In this document: positions 1 through 10,300 of the stretch, piece by piece
How the letters are laid out: each line of letters opens with the position of its first letter
Position numbering within the stretch: position 1 is the stretch's first letter
Assembly: GCA_947650285.1 (NCBI GenBank)
Contig: CANTFL010001445.1
Span: forward strand, 496,001-560,000
Length of the DNA: 64,000 nt
Reading direction: 5' to 3'
Source: Hyaloperonospora brassicae
Lineage: Eukaryota; Oomycota; Peronosporomycetes; Peronosporales; Peronosporaceae
Notes under the pieces: generated by a model
Databases searched by the model: none
What the model was told of the DNA's origin: nothing
Seen by the model: only the letters and a program-made list of their open reading frames with translations
Program-made: the position numbers and the translations under genes

Positions 1-835
1 TTGGACACGTAAGTAAATTTCTTGGTATGCGAATTGAGACACTTAAGAATGAAGGATATGGCGTTGACCAGAAAGAAGCAATTGTTGACATTGTTTGCAG
101 CGCTAAGATAAATTCATGTATAATTGTACGCACACTATTTGGTGACGACTGCTACAGGAGTAACACATTTCAATCCCTGGTAGGCATCCTACATTGAGTG
201 ACGCGTTGCACCCCTCCCGATATCTCCTTCACTGTCCACAAGGTACAAGACATACGCACCAGCCGATTTTTCGCGATTGGGATTCAGCAAAGCGGATAAT
301 ACGCTACCCGAAGGGAAGTAAAATACCAAAGCTGCACAATTCCGCTAATCAAAATGCTGAAGATCTACTGAGACTTGACTCTTACAGCGATGCTGACTTC
401 GCAGCGGATGAGTCAGAGCATAAGTCGTTGATTGGGGTCATCACGATATTGATTGGCATCCTTTTCAGTTGGACTTCCAAGAAACTGTATAGCTTTCCGC
501 TGTCCACGATGGAAGCTAAATATGTCACATCTTCAAACGCGGCACGTGAAGTAATTCGAGTTCGAGAATTGCTGCAGGAGCTAGGCACGTTCATTGTGAC
601 TTCTATACCAATGATAATTGACAATCAGGCTGCGATCAAGAATCTTGAAGGCAAGGCATCATGTGCTAGAGCGATTCACATCGATATAAGGGTAAAGATT
701 GAATGCGAGCAAGCAAGACGTGGTATTATAATGCCAAACTACGTACCATCGTACCAGATGATCGCTGATATACTGAAGAAAGCGCTGGATTCTTTCCAGC
801 TTGACAGCCTTCGTGCTCTCGTGCGCTTGTTGTGA
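1..835 (+). pseudogene. Copia-B pol 3' end: RT C-terminus and RNase H (fragment)
   Basis: The first 190 bases encode the reverse transcriptase tail (SKFLGMRIE motif) in a broken frame. From 194 a 213-residue frame shows the Ty1/Copia RNase H pattern: YSDADFA, then STMEAKY, then IDNQAAI, then HIDIRVK and ADILKKAL. Copia RNase H normally has DADWAG and STTEAEY, so the core is recognisable but altered. There is no intact upstream pol in the window. A purine tract and the 3' LTR (858-1,072) follow directly, as expected for a Copia 3' end. The same sequence, differing at one residue (Ile to Val), lies inverted at 23,324-23,965. Confidence 0.85.
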
Positions 836-857
836 CTACAACACCGTCTAGAAAGAG

Positions 858-1072
858 TGTTGGGAGATGAAGGGTGACGGGAAGTGGTCCACGCGACATT
901 AGGAGTTTCGTACTACGCGCGACTGATCATGGTAGGGTGCGTCATCGGCGACCGCGACGTAGGTACAGAGCGACGGTTGCAGATAGTAGCGAGCAGGAAA
1001 GCCTACAAGTGCACAGTATAAAATCAGTATTAGTTTCACATTTACAATCAAAGAGAGAGGCTGAATAATACA
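858..1072 (+). repeat. Copia-B 3' LTR (left copy)
   Basis: This 215-bp segment starts TGTTGGG just after the purine tract AGAAAGAG (850-857) and ends in ATACA. It is nearly identical to 23,087-23,301 (inverted) and clearly similar, at about 80%, to 27,699-27,907. The last is followed by a primer-binding site and so is the 5' LTR of the minus-strand Copia-B. Boundaries rest on the TG...CA ends, the preceding purine tract and that comparison. No target-site duplication can be tested here because the 5' end lies outside the window. Confidence 0.75.
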
Positions 1073-1819
1073 GCAGGTACTACGACCGTATGCGTCCCCA
1101 GCGCCATGCGTCATCGCTTCGCTGATCGCTATTTTTAGATTCTTAAGTTCGCTCTTGCAATCCCACCTCAGAATCAATCGCAGGGCTGCGTTTCCACGTC
1201 CTGCGTTGTCGCTTTGCCAACTCGTTGAGTTAGGTCTCAGTTGTCCGCACGAAGTCGCCACCTCGAAATGGGCGTCTTAAGCTGGGTTATAATTCAGATG
1301 TACGAAGACGTTCGATGAGAGGCATCTTACGATAAAGTAGCGTCTACGTAAGAACATCAGAGTAACGAAGGAAGTGCCCGTTCCGATGTTGATCGGTATT
1401 GAGGGGTACCGGTACAATCCGACTTTCAAGCGTAGTTTTTACGGTATAGTTTTTACGTCGGTAATTACCTCAGGGATGATTAGACGTGTAGGATGATTGG
1501 ACGCGTGTAAATCAGGTTGATTAGATGCTCCATGGTATTAGATGCAGTCTAGGGTAGGCGGGGTTAAGAACTATGAATCAATCACTTTCGAATCTTCCCC
1601 TAAGTGAGCTAGTGTTCTTCGCTTCGTTCTCTCCGGTCGCTTTGCTTCGTTTATGCTTCGCCTTCCGCTCAGTATTCAACAATCTGCCGTTCTTTTGTTG
1701 CTAAACGAGCGGTTAATAGCAGCGAAAAACCGCTCTTGACCCCTACCTAAAAATGAGCTATTGTGGATGCTCGTAGATGGTTGTAGACGCAGCCCAGTAG
1801 ATGCGATTTCGGTCCACCA
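1073..1819. other. Non-coding flank inside the left inverted-repeat arm
   Basis: No gene is visible. The stretch is 3' of the Copia-B LTR and is carried at near identity in 22,340-23,086. Near 1,700-1,735 there is a small imperfect hairpin (GAGCGGTT pairing with AACCGCTC). A run of repeated GCTTCG-like words lies at 1,615-1,665. It may be the end of another transposon, but I cannot name a family. Confidence 0.5.
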
Positions 1820-3620
1820 ACACTATAAATAGTGAATCCCGAGATGTCGACAATTGCATCAAAAACCAATTTGAATATATAGTTTTTTGTAATGAAGCTG
1901 TTATACACACACAACTCGCTGTAGCTAAACAGATAACGTCTGCAAAGGTTTTAGCAGTTTTTCGTCCTAAGGCTTAGATCAGCAACCATAACAACATTTG
2001 TATGGTAGTGTCATCTCTTTAAGACAAGGCAATGACATGTATGGTTGATCTTAAAATTCAAATACGTTGCGTTGAAAATATTAATTGCACCGATCACTAT
2101 GGATCGCGGCGTGTCGCCATCGCTGTCGTCGCCTACTCTAGTGGTATCGTGACTCTTCTAAACGACGCATTGGCGAGTGCCTCATGCCGTACATTTGGTC
2201 AGATCAGGCATCGAGCATGCTCGACACGTGCATCGAGAAGACACGCGTCGCCTATGTAATAAATGAATGTTTTGTGTTGGAAAATCTCGAGATATCTGGG
2301 AATGTATTGATGATGATGACGATGATGAAGGCAAACTAATTTGTGGCAATCGAGTATCGAATGTCAATACGGGGTTTCTGGTCGTCAAGTGGTGCAGAAG
2401 CACCAGCTATTTGCGTGGACAAACCAGAAGGAACCGAGATCGATTGACTTGCGATTCTTCTTTGGTTTGCTGTTTTGCCAAACAAATTGTGGCTTATTTG
2501 GGAAACTATGCTGGATGGTGTTGACAGCTGCTTTAATCGCCTTTGCATTACATTTAAAAGAAACAAAGTCTCTGAATGAGTCAAATTGGCATCGTGTCGG
2601 CAATTAAAGACGTGCACGAAGAAGCCTATCACCTCTACCACCTACAAGTCACATAATTCGAAAACAGCTCGCAGGGATGAGCTAGACTGGTGACGATTGA
2701 CATGTCGTAAGAGCTTTCAAATGGCTGCGCGTTAGCAGTCTAAAAAAACATTCTTCCGCAGCAGAAACCAATACAGTTGCTATAACGTTGCTTCATACAT
2801 GCTTGCCATCAATAATTCTATTACAATCACTCATTGCTTACATGTACATTGAACAAAGTGCTTCAAATATGGAGCGTGCAAACCCCACGTATACTTATAT
2901 AACACGTGACTCTACCTTCACTTGCGGAGACTGATTGCTCCAATCATGTAGCGTCCTATTTGTGAGTTCCAAATACACGATACATCGCGCAGCTTGGCTT
3001 TCATTTGGGCGCCAGTAATGGCGCGATTTCTCGCCTTCTCCTTGCTTTAGAACTTGCTCAGCCCTTGAATCCACCCTTTAAAAATAAAATAAAACACAAA
3101 GACGTCAGAGCCAGTTCATACGTACCAGGACTGTTGTATCGACTTTCATGGAATCATACGAGGTTTCACGATCTTGATAACGTCCTTCCTGTAGCACGTT
3201 GCAGGCTTAAACAAAAAGCGAGATACAGTACATCGATGGAGTTTAAACTACTGGAATCGCGGAGTAAGTCGACCTACGTACCTACACACCGTATTGTGTG
3301 TTGTCAGAAGTCTTCTGATCGCGCGCTGCATCCCCTCCTCTGTCTCATGCCCATAAATTAATAATAAGTTATTAACCCTTTTTCCTCTCACAGATAAATT
3401 AACATCCTCAATCTTATTATTAAAAGAATACTTCCCGCGAGAATGATAGAGCCATTAACGGGCAACGCAGAGGCCTCCGTCGGCGCTTTTGGGTTGCCAA
3501 ACGAGCAATGAGCCGTTCGTTTGGCAAATAAAGTGTGCCCTATGAGATCAAACGAACGGCTTTTGAAATTATGGAAAGTCTCGTAACCAATCACGCATTT
3601 TCATTCAATATGGCAATCAT
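1820..3620. other. Gene-free spacer between the left arm and the Gypsy fragment
   Basis: No coding sequence can be supported; short open frames here lack motifs and overlap on opposite strands. The first 170 bases (to about 1,990) are a diverged continuation of the inverted repeat, pairing with 22,170-22,339 at about 80%. A small GATGATGAC-type run lies near 2,307-2,328. Palindromic DNA occurs at 3,494-3,561. Confidence 0.6.
3494..3561. repeat. Nested short palindromes
   Basis: TTGCCAAACGA (3,494-3,504) pairs perfectly with TCGTTTGGCAA (3,517-3,527) around a 12-base loop. The right stem also pairs a second time: AGCCGTTCGTTT (3,511-3,522) is complementary to AAACGAACGGCT (3,550-3,561). Two mutually exclusive hairpins are therefore possible. 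This may be a remnant of a DNA-transposon terminus. Confidence 0.6.
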
Positions 3621-3742
3621 TAAATTGTGTGGTCCCTCTTATTTACGAAATGCTTGGGCTCGTCTCAGAACTGGTGCTGGTTTGAGGAATTTTGCACAAA
3701 ACTTCTGCTGGTTTTAGAATTTGTTCGTTACAGGGGGCGACC
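3621..3742 (+). repeat. Breakpoint repeat 'R', left copy, with GTTACAGGGGGCGA motif
   Basis: 3,621-3,726 is about 80% similar, in the same orientation, to 14,560-14,672; both contain CTGGTGCTG, TTTTGCACAAA and CTGCTGGTTT in order. The sequence GTTACAGGGGGCGACC (3,727-3,742) follows directly, and its near reverse complement is at 14,758-14,773. Gypsy RNase H coding starts immediately afterwards. This is the left end of the inferred inversion. Confidence 0.7.
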
Positions 3743-3799
3743 GGGTCTCAACGGACAGAGGTCGATGTGAAAAAGCGATAATTTAGTTCACCATGTTAA

Positions 3800-4264
3800 A
3801 GGATAAGACCATTGACACTCCGATCCTTAAATACTTCAATACAGATCGTCCTCCAGTGATCGTGGCCCATGCTAGTATATGGGCAGTATCTGCAACTTTT
3901 CTACATGAACACGATGGATCATACTGACCCGTTACACGCACGAGCCGAATGCCAAAACTGATCGAGATTTAACCATGGAATGGTGGAAAAAGAGGTTTTA
4001 GCTCTGCTGCGAATCCTGGATATCGGATACACTATGTTGTATTCACGAGAAATCAAGGTGCTTACGCGTCATTCGACGTTGGCCTGGCTGGTACAATCTT
4101 CAGGCCTGAATGGGAGGCTAGGGAGATGGGCGGCGTTGCTATCGAATTGGACGCTGGAGATCAAAAAGTGTGAAAAGAGAGAAGGTGAAATCCTGGGTAC
4201 ACTCGACGCCAGCATAACCCCGCGCGAAGAGGTTGTCAAGATGTTGATCGCGATCGCCCCTTAG
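3800..4264 (+). pseudogene. Gypsy pol remnant: RT-linked RNase H
   Basis: The frame from 3,807 reads TPILKYF, then a D-rich stretch and HASIWAVSATFLHEHDGSY, then an in-frame stop. A second frame at 3,980-4,264 gives MVEKEVLALLRILD, LTRHSTLAWLV and GRLGRWAALLSNW, the usual Gypsy RNase H end. The domain would degrade the RNA strand during reverse transcription. At least one stop and one frameshift separate the two parts, so it is not functional as it stands. The downstream peptide ITPREEV leads into the second RNase H. Confidence 0.85.
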
Positions 4265-4319
4265 AAACAACCGAAACATACTTAAGTATGCCACTACCGA
4301 CGGTGGAGAAGGGTCAATG

Positions 4320-4720
4320 TCTTTGGGTGGTAAGTTTTGATATATCGGCCCGAACCAAACGCAAACGGCGGGGGCATATAGCGCAATACTATGAAACTCC
4401 CAGAATGGAACATAGTGACTGCTGCAGCCGAATATGCGACGGACTTGACAGTGAACGAGGCTGAGTAGTATGGATTACTACTAGGTTTCGATCATTTGGC
4501 CGATCAAACGCGGGGGCGTATCACCATTTGTGATGATTCTAAATTTGTGCTCAGGCAGGTGCGCAGAAATTGATTGCAAAGCGCCCGGATTGCGGTTATT
4601 ACGTCATAAGACTATGAAGAAATTCCGATTATAGCCGATCCACGAATTCCTACAAATGAAGAGGGGCTAACATCAGAGTGCTGATCAATTGGCAAGCAAA
4701 GCTTTGCAACATGAGCAGGA
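4320..4720 (+). pseudogene. Gypsy pol remnant: second (archaeal-type) RNase H
   Basis: After the first RNase H the sequence encodes, in shifting frames, VSFDISARTKR, then AAEYATDLTVNEAE, then RGRITICDDSK, and finally SADQLASKAL (about 4,672-4,705). The order D, E, D, D matches the catalytic layout of an RNase HI fold separate from the RT-linked one. The acidic positions appear preserved although stops interrupt the domain. Dual RNase H is established in retroviruses, plant Tat elements and oomycete Chronos-type Gypsy elements. Assigning this copy to that group is my inference. Confidence 0.7.
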
Positions 4721-5119
4721 TCGAACGCTTTATCCGATCAAGATCGTCAGGATTTAAGTTCGTTGAACCAGTTGGACGAGTCGTTGACACCCAAAAGTGT
4801 CGATCCGGTCGTGAAAATAGCTGCCGTCATATGATCAGCCGTAAGGAGACGGCGACTCGCCTGAAGTACTGCAAGATGAATTCTTTTGGCAGGTCGGAAT
4901 CGAGAGAATGAAGCACAGGAAGAGAAGAAGTAGTCGCCAACACAGGAAGAGGAGAAGTAGATCGCCAACCAAAAAATTGTTTTTTAATCGGGGACATTAC
5001 GAAGCTGAGTGTCGAAGAAGCGAAACCATGTGCTCGTATCGCGTCCGAATACGAGGTAGACGAGAGTGGTCAATTGTTTTTCTGCCCTCGATCAAAGGGT
5101 GTAGTTGGTTCGTTTGTTG

Positions 5120-5790
5120 ATACTATTACTACTGCAGCAAGATTTTATACATCACTACCACACCAGCCTGGAGGGCGGCCGCCATAATAAAGGCCGAACG
5201 TATCAATAAATCCGGTCCAACTTTCACTGGTGAGGACTCGATCGAAGTGTCCAGCGTTATGTGAGAGAATGTGTTGATTGCACGACGGGAAAAGATAAAC
5301 CTGTTCTTCGCGTCAAATCTTCGAAGAATTCCAAGCCACTTACCCATTACAAATATCGCGATGGATCAGAAACCGTCACTACCGCGATCTTTAAGGGAAT
5401 CACCGAGCTATTGTTATGGGTGGATCTGTTCTCTGGGTATGTGATCGCCAAGGCGAGTCCCTCTAGAACTGCACAAACGATCGTACGAGGAGTGTGTGTT
5501 TCGAAGATTTGGGGCCAGTGAAGCGATCCGCTACGATTGAGAGCCGGGGTTAATGTCCGATTTCTTTCGAGCGTTTAATCGGATCGCGGGGCAGAGACAA
5601 CGTGCAACCGTGGCGTACCGACCTCAAGCGAACGGGATAGCAAGAAGAATGGTGCAAACCACGACGAGAGCGTTGAAAATGTACGTCACGGACACGAATC
5701 AGAAGGATTGAGATGAAAAGGCCGAGAGGTTGACGTTCGCCATCAATACGGAAAAGGATCGTGTGAGAGATGATATTCCATTATACCTGA
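5120..5790 (+). pseudogene. Gypsy pol remnant: integrase
   Basis: An HHCC zinc region is visible (HHYHTSLEGG, then ECVDC ending at about 5,280). The catalytic core follows with WVDLFSGYVIAKASPSRTAQ (about 5,417-5,480) and, in another frame, MSDFFRAFNRI and AYRPQANG (to about 5,640). The canonical NGxAER motif holding the last catalytic glutamate reads NGIARR here, so that glutamate is lost. There are several frameshifts. The intact protein would insert the cDNA copy into the genome. Confidence 0.8.
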
Positions 5791-5949
5791 TACACCGTTG
5801 AGACCCACGATCGACGTTGAAAGCGACGTTGCTCTTGGGTAGTACCAAACGACGGGATCAAGAACCCCGAAGATGGAGATATCACATACAGCGTCAGTAT
5901 CAAAGAAGTCGTGAACGATTGGCTACGGAACGCGATCGAGGATCGGGCC

Positions 5950-6500
5950 TATCGACACAATACTGTGAAATAATCGCGTGAGATCGAGGTTGGATTGCAA
6001 GTATGGCTCTATTTTGATCGGGTACAAGAAGGATACGCCCGAAAGCTGGCACACATGTGGCATGGACCATTATGGGTAAGGGGACTTTAGGGAAGACACG
6101 CGGTGCGGTTGGAATTTTTGAGTGCTCCGTATTGATTATGCCCACTGGTACATATGTCGAAGCTAAAGCGAGTAAAGAACTCTCTGGATCGGCCGAGATC
6201 CCAGTTAAATGTTGAGGAGGCGGATCGCCTCGATTTTGACGAAGACATGCTGTCGGAAGACAGTTAGGAGAGCACATTAGATGAATATGAGTTTGGAGTC
6301 GAGAAGATAATAGATGTGCGATCCGGTAAGAATACCCGTTTTGAAAGAATCCAGCGCCAGTATTTGGTGCAGTGTAAGGGATTTGGTGATCCGACATGGA
6401 TAGACGAGGGAGACTTAAATGTGGAGCCTTGCTGCAAAAGTTTGATCTCGATCGGTTCAGCAAGAATCGTTATGAGGTGATGCAATCACAAGAAGAGACG
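5950..6500 (+). pseudogene. Gypsy pol remnant: integrase C-terminus and chromodomain
   Basis: 5,985-6,080 encodes VWLYFDRVQEGY-like and KLAHMWHGP motifs of the integrase C-terminal region. 6,287-6,420 reads EFGVEKIIDVRSG and then YLVQCKGFGDPTWIDEGDLN, a chromodomain pattern (aromatic residues plus WxxxGDL). Chromodomains of Gypsy chromoviruses bind modified histones and guide insertion. The frame ends shortly after, about 100 bp before the Copia-A insertion. Confidence 0.8.
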
Positions 6501-6584
6501 ATGGACGAATAATAGATGTGTCGGATCGGGATTGGCCTGCAAGATGGGTGCAGAGGGATAAGTGGGACATATGTGACGTGTGGC

Positions 6585-6838
6585 TGTTGATGTGTGCACT
6601 GTTAATGCACGGTCAACAAAGCCAACTGTGATTTGCTACGCACAAGTGACAAGACAGCGATGATACGACAGGGTGTAAACGGTTCACGTGCAGTCTGATG
6701 ATTCTAGAACTACCTTGAGTGTATGTTCTAGAATCCATCAAGATCAGGGAAAGCTACAAGGTAGAAGAAGATAACACGACGAGTAAGTTCATAGGAAAAC
6801 TAATTCAATACACTTTCCAATTTTCCTTCGACATAACA
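6585..6838 (+). repeat. Copia-A 5' LTR
   Basis: The 254-bp LTR runs from TGTTGATGTG to CGACATAACA. It contains an inverted pair GATTCTAGAAC / GTTCTAGAATC at 6,700-6,710 and 6,725-6,735. The LTR would hold the promoter and polyadenylation signals of the element. It is identical to the 3' LTR except for one base. Confidence 0.97.
6700..6735. promoter_or_regulatory. Two heat-shock-element-like TTCTAGAA sites in the Copia-A LTR
   Basis: TTCTAGAA occurs at 6,702-6,709 and 6,726-6,733, inside 11-bp inverted arms separated by 14 bp. The same pair is in the 3' LTR at 11,229-11,236 and 11,253-11,260. TTCnnGAA is the core unit bound by heat shock factors. Function here is inferred only from the match and its symmetric duplication. 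Confidence 0.4.
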
Positions 6839-6851
6839 GGTTATGAGCCCA
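6839..6851 (+). other. Copia-A primer-binding site (initiator tRNA-Met anticodon region)
   Basis: GGTTATGAGCCCA starts at the first base after the 5' LTR. Its reverse complement, TGGGCTCATAACC, contains CAT and resembles the anticodon stem-loop of eukaryotic initiator tRNA-Met. It does not resemble the 3' end of a tRNA. Drosophila copia is known to prime from a cleaved half of this tRNA, and the position and sequence here fit that mode. Confidence 0.75.
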
Positions 6852-6884
6852 AAAGCTTAAGGAACTCTGCCAGAAGCCAGTACG

Positions 6885-7352
6885 ATGAAGAAACCCGATG
6901 ACCTGCTTGGAACAGACAACTACTTCCATTGGGAATTCAATATGAAGATGACACTTGCGAGGAAGGGCCTGCTAGAGCACATCTTGGAAGTGAAGTTGGA
7001 GCAGGAGATGACGGAGGATTCGAAGGTCAAGGACATGAAGGCGTTTGCTATTATTGCTCAAGGGATCGAAGTAAAGCATCAGACGAAGATCCGACATGCT
7101 CGCACTGCGAAGGAAGTATGGGAAACACTACGCGACTACTACAACAAGACAAACCTTCAGAATCGAGTGGCACTGACACGTCGATTGCACGAATTTCGTA
7201 TGGATGAGGGAGGCGACATGGTGAGCCACCTCGACCGCTTCGATGAACTTGTTTTGAGTATGGAGGCGGTGGGCGATACCATGGACGACGCACGCCAGAT
7301 GACAGTTCTGCTGAGTAGCTTGTGTCCATCATTGAGAATTCCATGGGTGTGA
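6885..7352 (+). CDS. gag: Copia-A Gag (UBN2-type), truncated by a frame break
   Basis: The 155-residue frame starts at the first ATG after the primer-binding site (MKKPDDLLG, then NYFHWEFNMKMTL). This is the usual Copia Gag start, where a substrate-like 'NY..W...M' segment opens the domain. It runs through VKDMKAFAIIAQGIE, KEVWETLRDYY and LTRRLHEFRM. After VLLSSL the frame turns to unrelated residues and stops at 7,352. The matching continuation (SIIEN, VDVKEKLL) is in the -1 frame from 7,322. In relatives a P..Y segment normally follows SSL and is missing, so a small deletion is the simplest explanation. Gag would form the virus-like particle. Confidence 0.85.
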   Translation: MKKPDDLLGTDNYFHWEFNMKMTLARKGLLEHILEVKLEQEMTEDSKVKDMKAFAIIAQGIEVKHQTKIRHARTAKEVWETLRDYYNKTNLQNRVALTRRLHEFRMDEGGDMVSHLDRFDELVLSMEAVGDTMDDARQMTVLLSSLCPSLRIPWV

Positions 7353-10300
7353 CGATGGTGGATGTGAAAGAAAAGCTGTTGAAAGAACACAAGAAGAAGC
7401 AGCAGCAAGAGGTCTCCGAAGGAGCTTTCCGCGTTGGTCGTGGAGGCCATAAACAGGATCGTGGTCGTGGAATGCGCAAACAACGTGGTCCAGAAGAGAG
7501 CTGGAAGAAGAAACAGCCGTTTCGTGGGAAGTGTCGCCGCTGTAACAAGATCGGACACAAGCAGTTTGAGTGCCGATCTGCCACCAAGAATGATGGAAAT
7601 GAAATGGCATTCACGGCCACAAACGGATTAAAAAAAGGATGGTTGTTGGACAGCGGCGCCTCGTCACATATGACCCCAGCCGAAGAAGATTTCTTTGAGT
7701 ACGAGAAATTGAGAGAAGCCATTCAAGTTCGCGTTGCCGATGGTGCGGTCATGAATGCAATTGGACGAGGAAGCATTCGATTTCGCTGTACGAATGGTAC
7801 AGCAGTGACTGTGAATGAAGTATTGCACATTCCAACGCTGGACAGACGACTACTAGCGGTGCCCAAGATCGTCCAGCGTGGGTACAACGTTCGATTCGGT
7901 GAAAAATACTGCGGTATCTACAAGGATAATGTGTTGATGATTTCTGCGAAGCGCATAAGAAGCGTGTACACTCTTGATGTGGAGTATGAGCACGCGATGT
8001 TGGTAGAACATGAAGACGCTGGTAACAAGTGGGAGCTGTGGCATGCACGAATGGGTCACATTAGCCACAACAAGTTTAAAAAGACAAAGGAGGCTACGGA
8101 AGGACTACCGAATGTAGTACCTGACACGAACAAGAATTTGTGTGGAGGGTGTCTACAAGGGAAACTGTGTGTCGCGAGTTTTCCACAAGAGTCGAAGACA
8201 AAGACAACGCAGCCACTGCAGCTTATTCACTCTGACGTCATGGGCCCTATGAAGAACCCAACTCCTGGTGGGTCACGATACGTATTGTCTCTCGTGGACG
8301 ATTTTTCAAGATTAGTGACTGTATATTTTCTGAAGTCCAAGAGTGAAGTACTGTCGAAGTTCATTGAATTTCGGACCGAGATGGAGCAGCAGTGTGGATT
8401 TCGTATTAAGGCCATACGTACTGACAATGGCGGTGAATACAAAAACAAGAGGTTTGCTTCGTACTGCAAGAAACACGGCATCATCCATCAGAAGACAGTA
8501 CCCTACAGTCCTCAACAAAACGGTGTTGCTGAACGGATGAACCGTACGATTGTTGAGACGGCCAGAAGCATGATGCATTACAAGCGGGTGGCAAAGAAGT
8601 GGTGGGCCGAAGCTGTGAATACGGCGGTGTATTTACTTAACAGAACCACGAACTGCAATCACGAGGAGAAGACTCCTTTTGAACTGTGCTTTAAGACGAA
8701 GCCCGAAATTTCTCACCTACGTGTATTTGGTTCACTTGGATACGCACATATCGATGACTCAAAGCGCACGAAATTCGACGCGAAAGGGTTTCGCTGCATG
8801 CTGTTAGGATATGCAAGACACACCAAGGGTTACAGGGTGCTTGATCTGGAGACTGGTACGATCAAGATCAGTCGTTCGATCGCGTTAGATGAACGTGAAG
8901 TTAGTAACATTTACGAAGACAATCCGGTTGTACCACACCCGAAGATGATAATAATACGACAAGATGACGATGATGGAGATCAACCAAGTAACTTGCAACA
9001 AGATGGTGATGAAGATGTTGAAATGGAAGAGCACGAAATTGTCGAAGATGTGGAGATGGAAGTACCGAGTTCTGACAATGACATCAGTAACACCCCTTCG
9101 AGTGAGACAAGCAATCATTATCTTGCAAGAAATATGAACAACGAACAACATCAACACACTTCCCAAGTAATTCAACAAGTACCTCGTCACCAAGAACTCG
9201 AATTACACAATCCGCACGACTCTGGAGCGATGGTGTTCCGTCCACAACTTAAGCGTCGTTCCGATCGCGAGCATCAGTATCGTGTTCTTACTGACGATGC
9301 CAGTGGGAGAAGTGAATCCGGACCACGAGGAGGTGTTGATGAAATGCTACCAATTGAGCAACCTGTTCAGCTCTTGTTGGAAGACAATAACACTAGTAAC
9401 ACAACAGAAAACAGCATTGTGCCATACAATGAAAACCATGAAGCCAGTGGGAGTGAAGATGACGAACCTCCTTCCAAGCGATCGCGAATAAACAGCGATG
9501 TGGCATTGATAGCAGAAGTTGCCATGATAGCTCGTGATTTACCTGGCTCTTATGCGGAGGCAGTGAATGGACCTGACAGATACCAATGGATTAAAGCTAT
9601 TGAGAATGAATTTGCGGCTCATGAGCGTAACAAGACGTGGACACCAATTGTACGCAAGCCTGGAATGAAACCAATTGGATCGAAGTGGGTATGGGCTAAA
9701 AAGAGTGATGGTCGATACAAAGCACGACTTGTGGCGCTCGGATTCCTGCAACAATATGGTATCAACTTTTTCGAGACGTACGCGGCTGTCGCCAGTATGA
9801 ACTCCATCAGGATGCTATTGTCGATTTGCTGCGCAGCAGGATATGTGATCGACCAGCTTGATGTTGATACGGCCTACCTGAATGCCGACCTACAAGAAGA
9901 AGTATACTTGTTACCACCCAAAGGGATGAAAATTGGCAGCGAGTTTGTACTTAAATTGAATCGCGCGCTTTACGGACTTAAGCAGGCTGCAAATGCCTGG
10001 AATAAGACGATTCACAATGCATTACTGGAGATGGGATTTGTCGCGTGCGGTGCTGATCGATGCATATACAAGATAAAGGATGGTGAAGGCTGGGCGTACG
10101 TGTGCTTATACGTTGATGATATGATTGTGGCTGCAAAAGAAGCAACCACGGTACGCAAGGTGAAAGAACAAATCTCTCAGCGGTTTCAAACCAAAGACCT
10201 TGGTCCAGTGAAGCACTTGCTTGGAATGGAAGTTATGTACGACCGAAAGAAGCGTGAGATGTTTATTTCGCAACAAAGATACATCGAGGAGACTGCAGAC

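Larger units (their letters stand above)
1..1819 (+). repeat. Left arm of a near-identical long inverted repeat
   Basis: Position x in this arm pairs with the reverse complement of position 24,159 minus x, without a gap over the whole arm. By eye I found only two substitutions, near 698 and at 1,610. The arm begins at the window edge, so it may extend further left. It contains the 3' end of a Copia element (to 1,072) and about 750 bp of flanking DNA. From 1,820 inward the pairing continues to about 1,990, but identity drops to roughly 80%. The repeat therefore is not simply two insertions of the same transposon. Confidence 0.93.
3737..6584 (+). mobile_element. Ty3/Gypsy element, 3' half, part 1 (RNase H to chromodomain)
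   Basis: This is the plus-strand 3' half of a Gypsy retroelement pol, interrupted at 6,584 by Copia-A and continuing after 11,370. Domains in order are the connection region and RNase H, a second RNase H, a zinc-binding integrase and a chromodomain, all broken by stops and frameshifts. It begins with FTMLKDKTIDTPILKYF (about 3,780-3,835). That is the piece that should follow the last residues of the minus-strand RT half at 14,785. The two together look like one element split by an inversion. An additional RNase H in Gypsy elements is known from oomycete (Chronos-type) and plant Tat elements. Confidence 0.85.

Noticed and set aside
2182..2641. Several overlapping open frames on both strands near 2.2-2.6 kb
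   Set aside because: They overlap in conflicting frames, lack motifs, and one is due to a GAT/GAC repeat.
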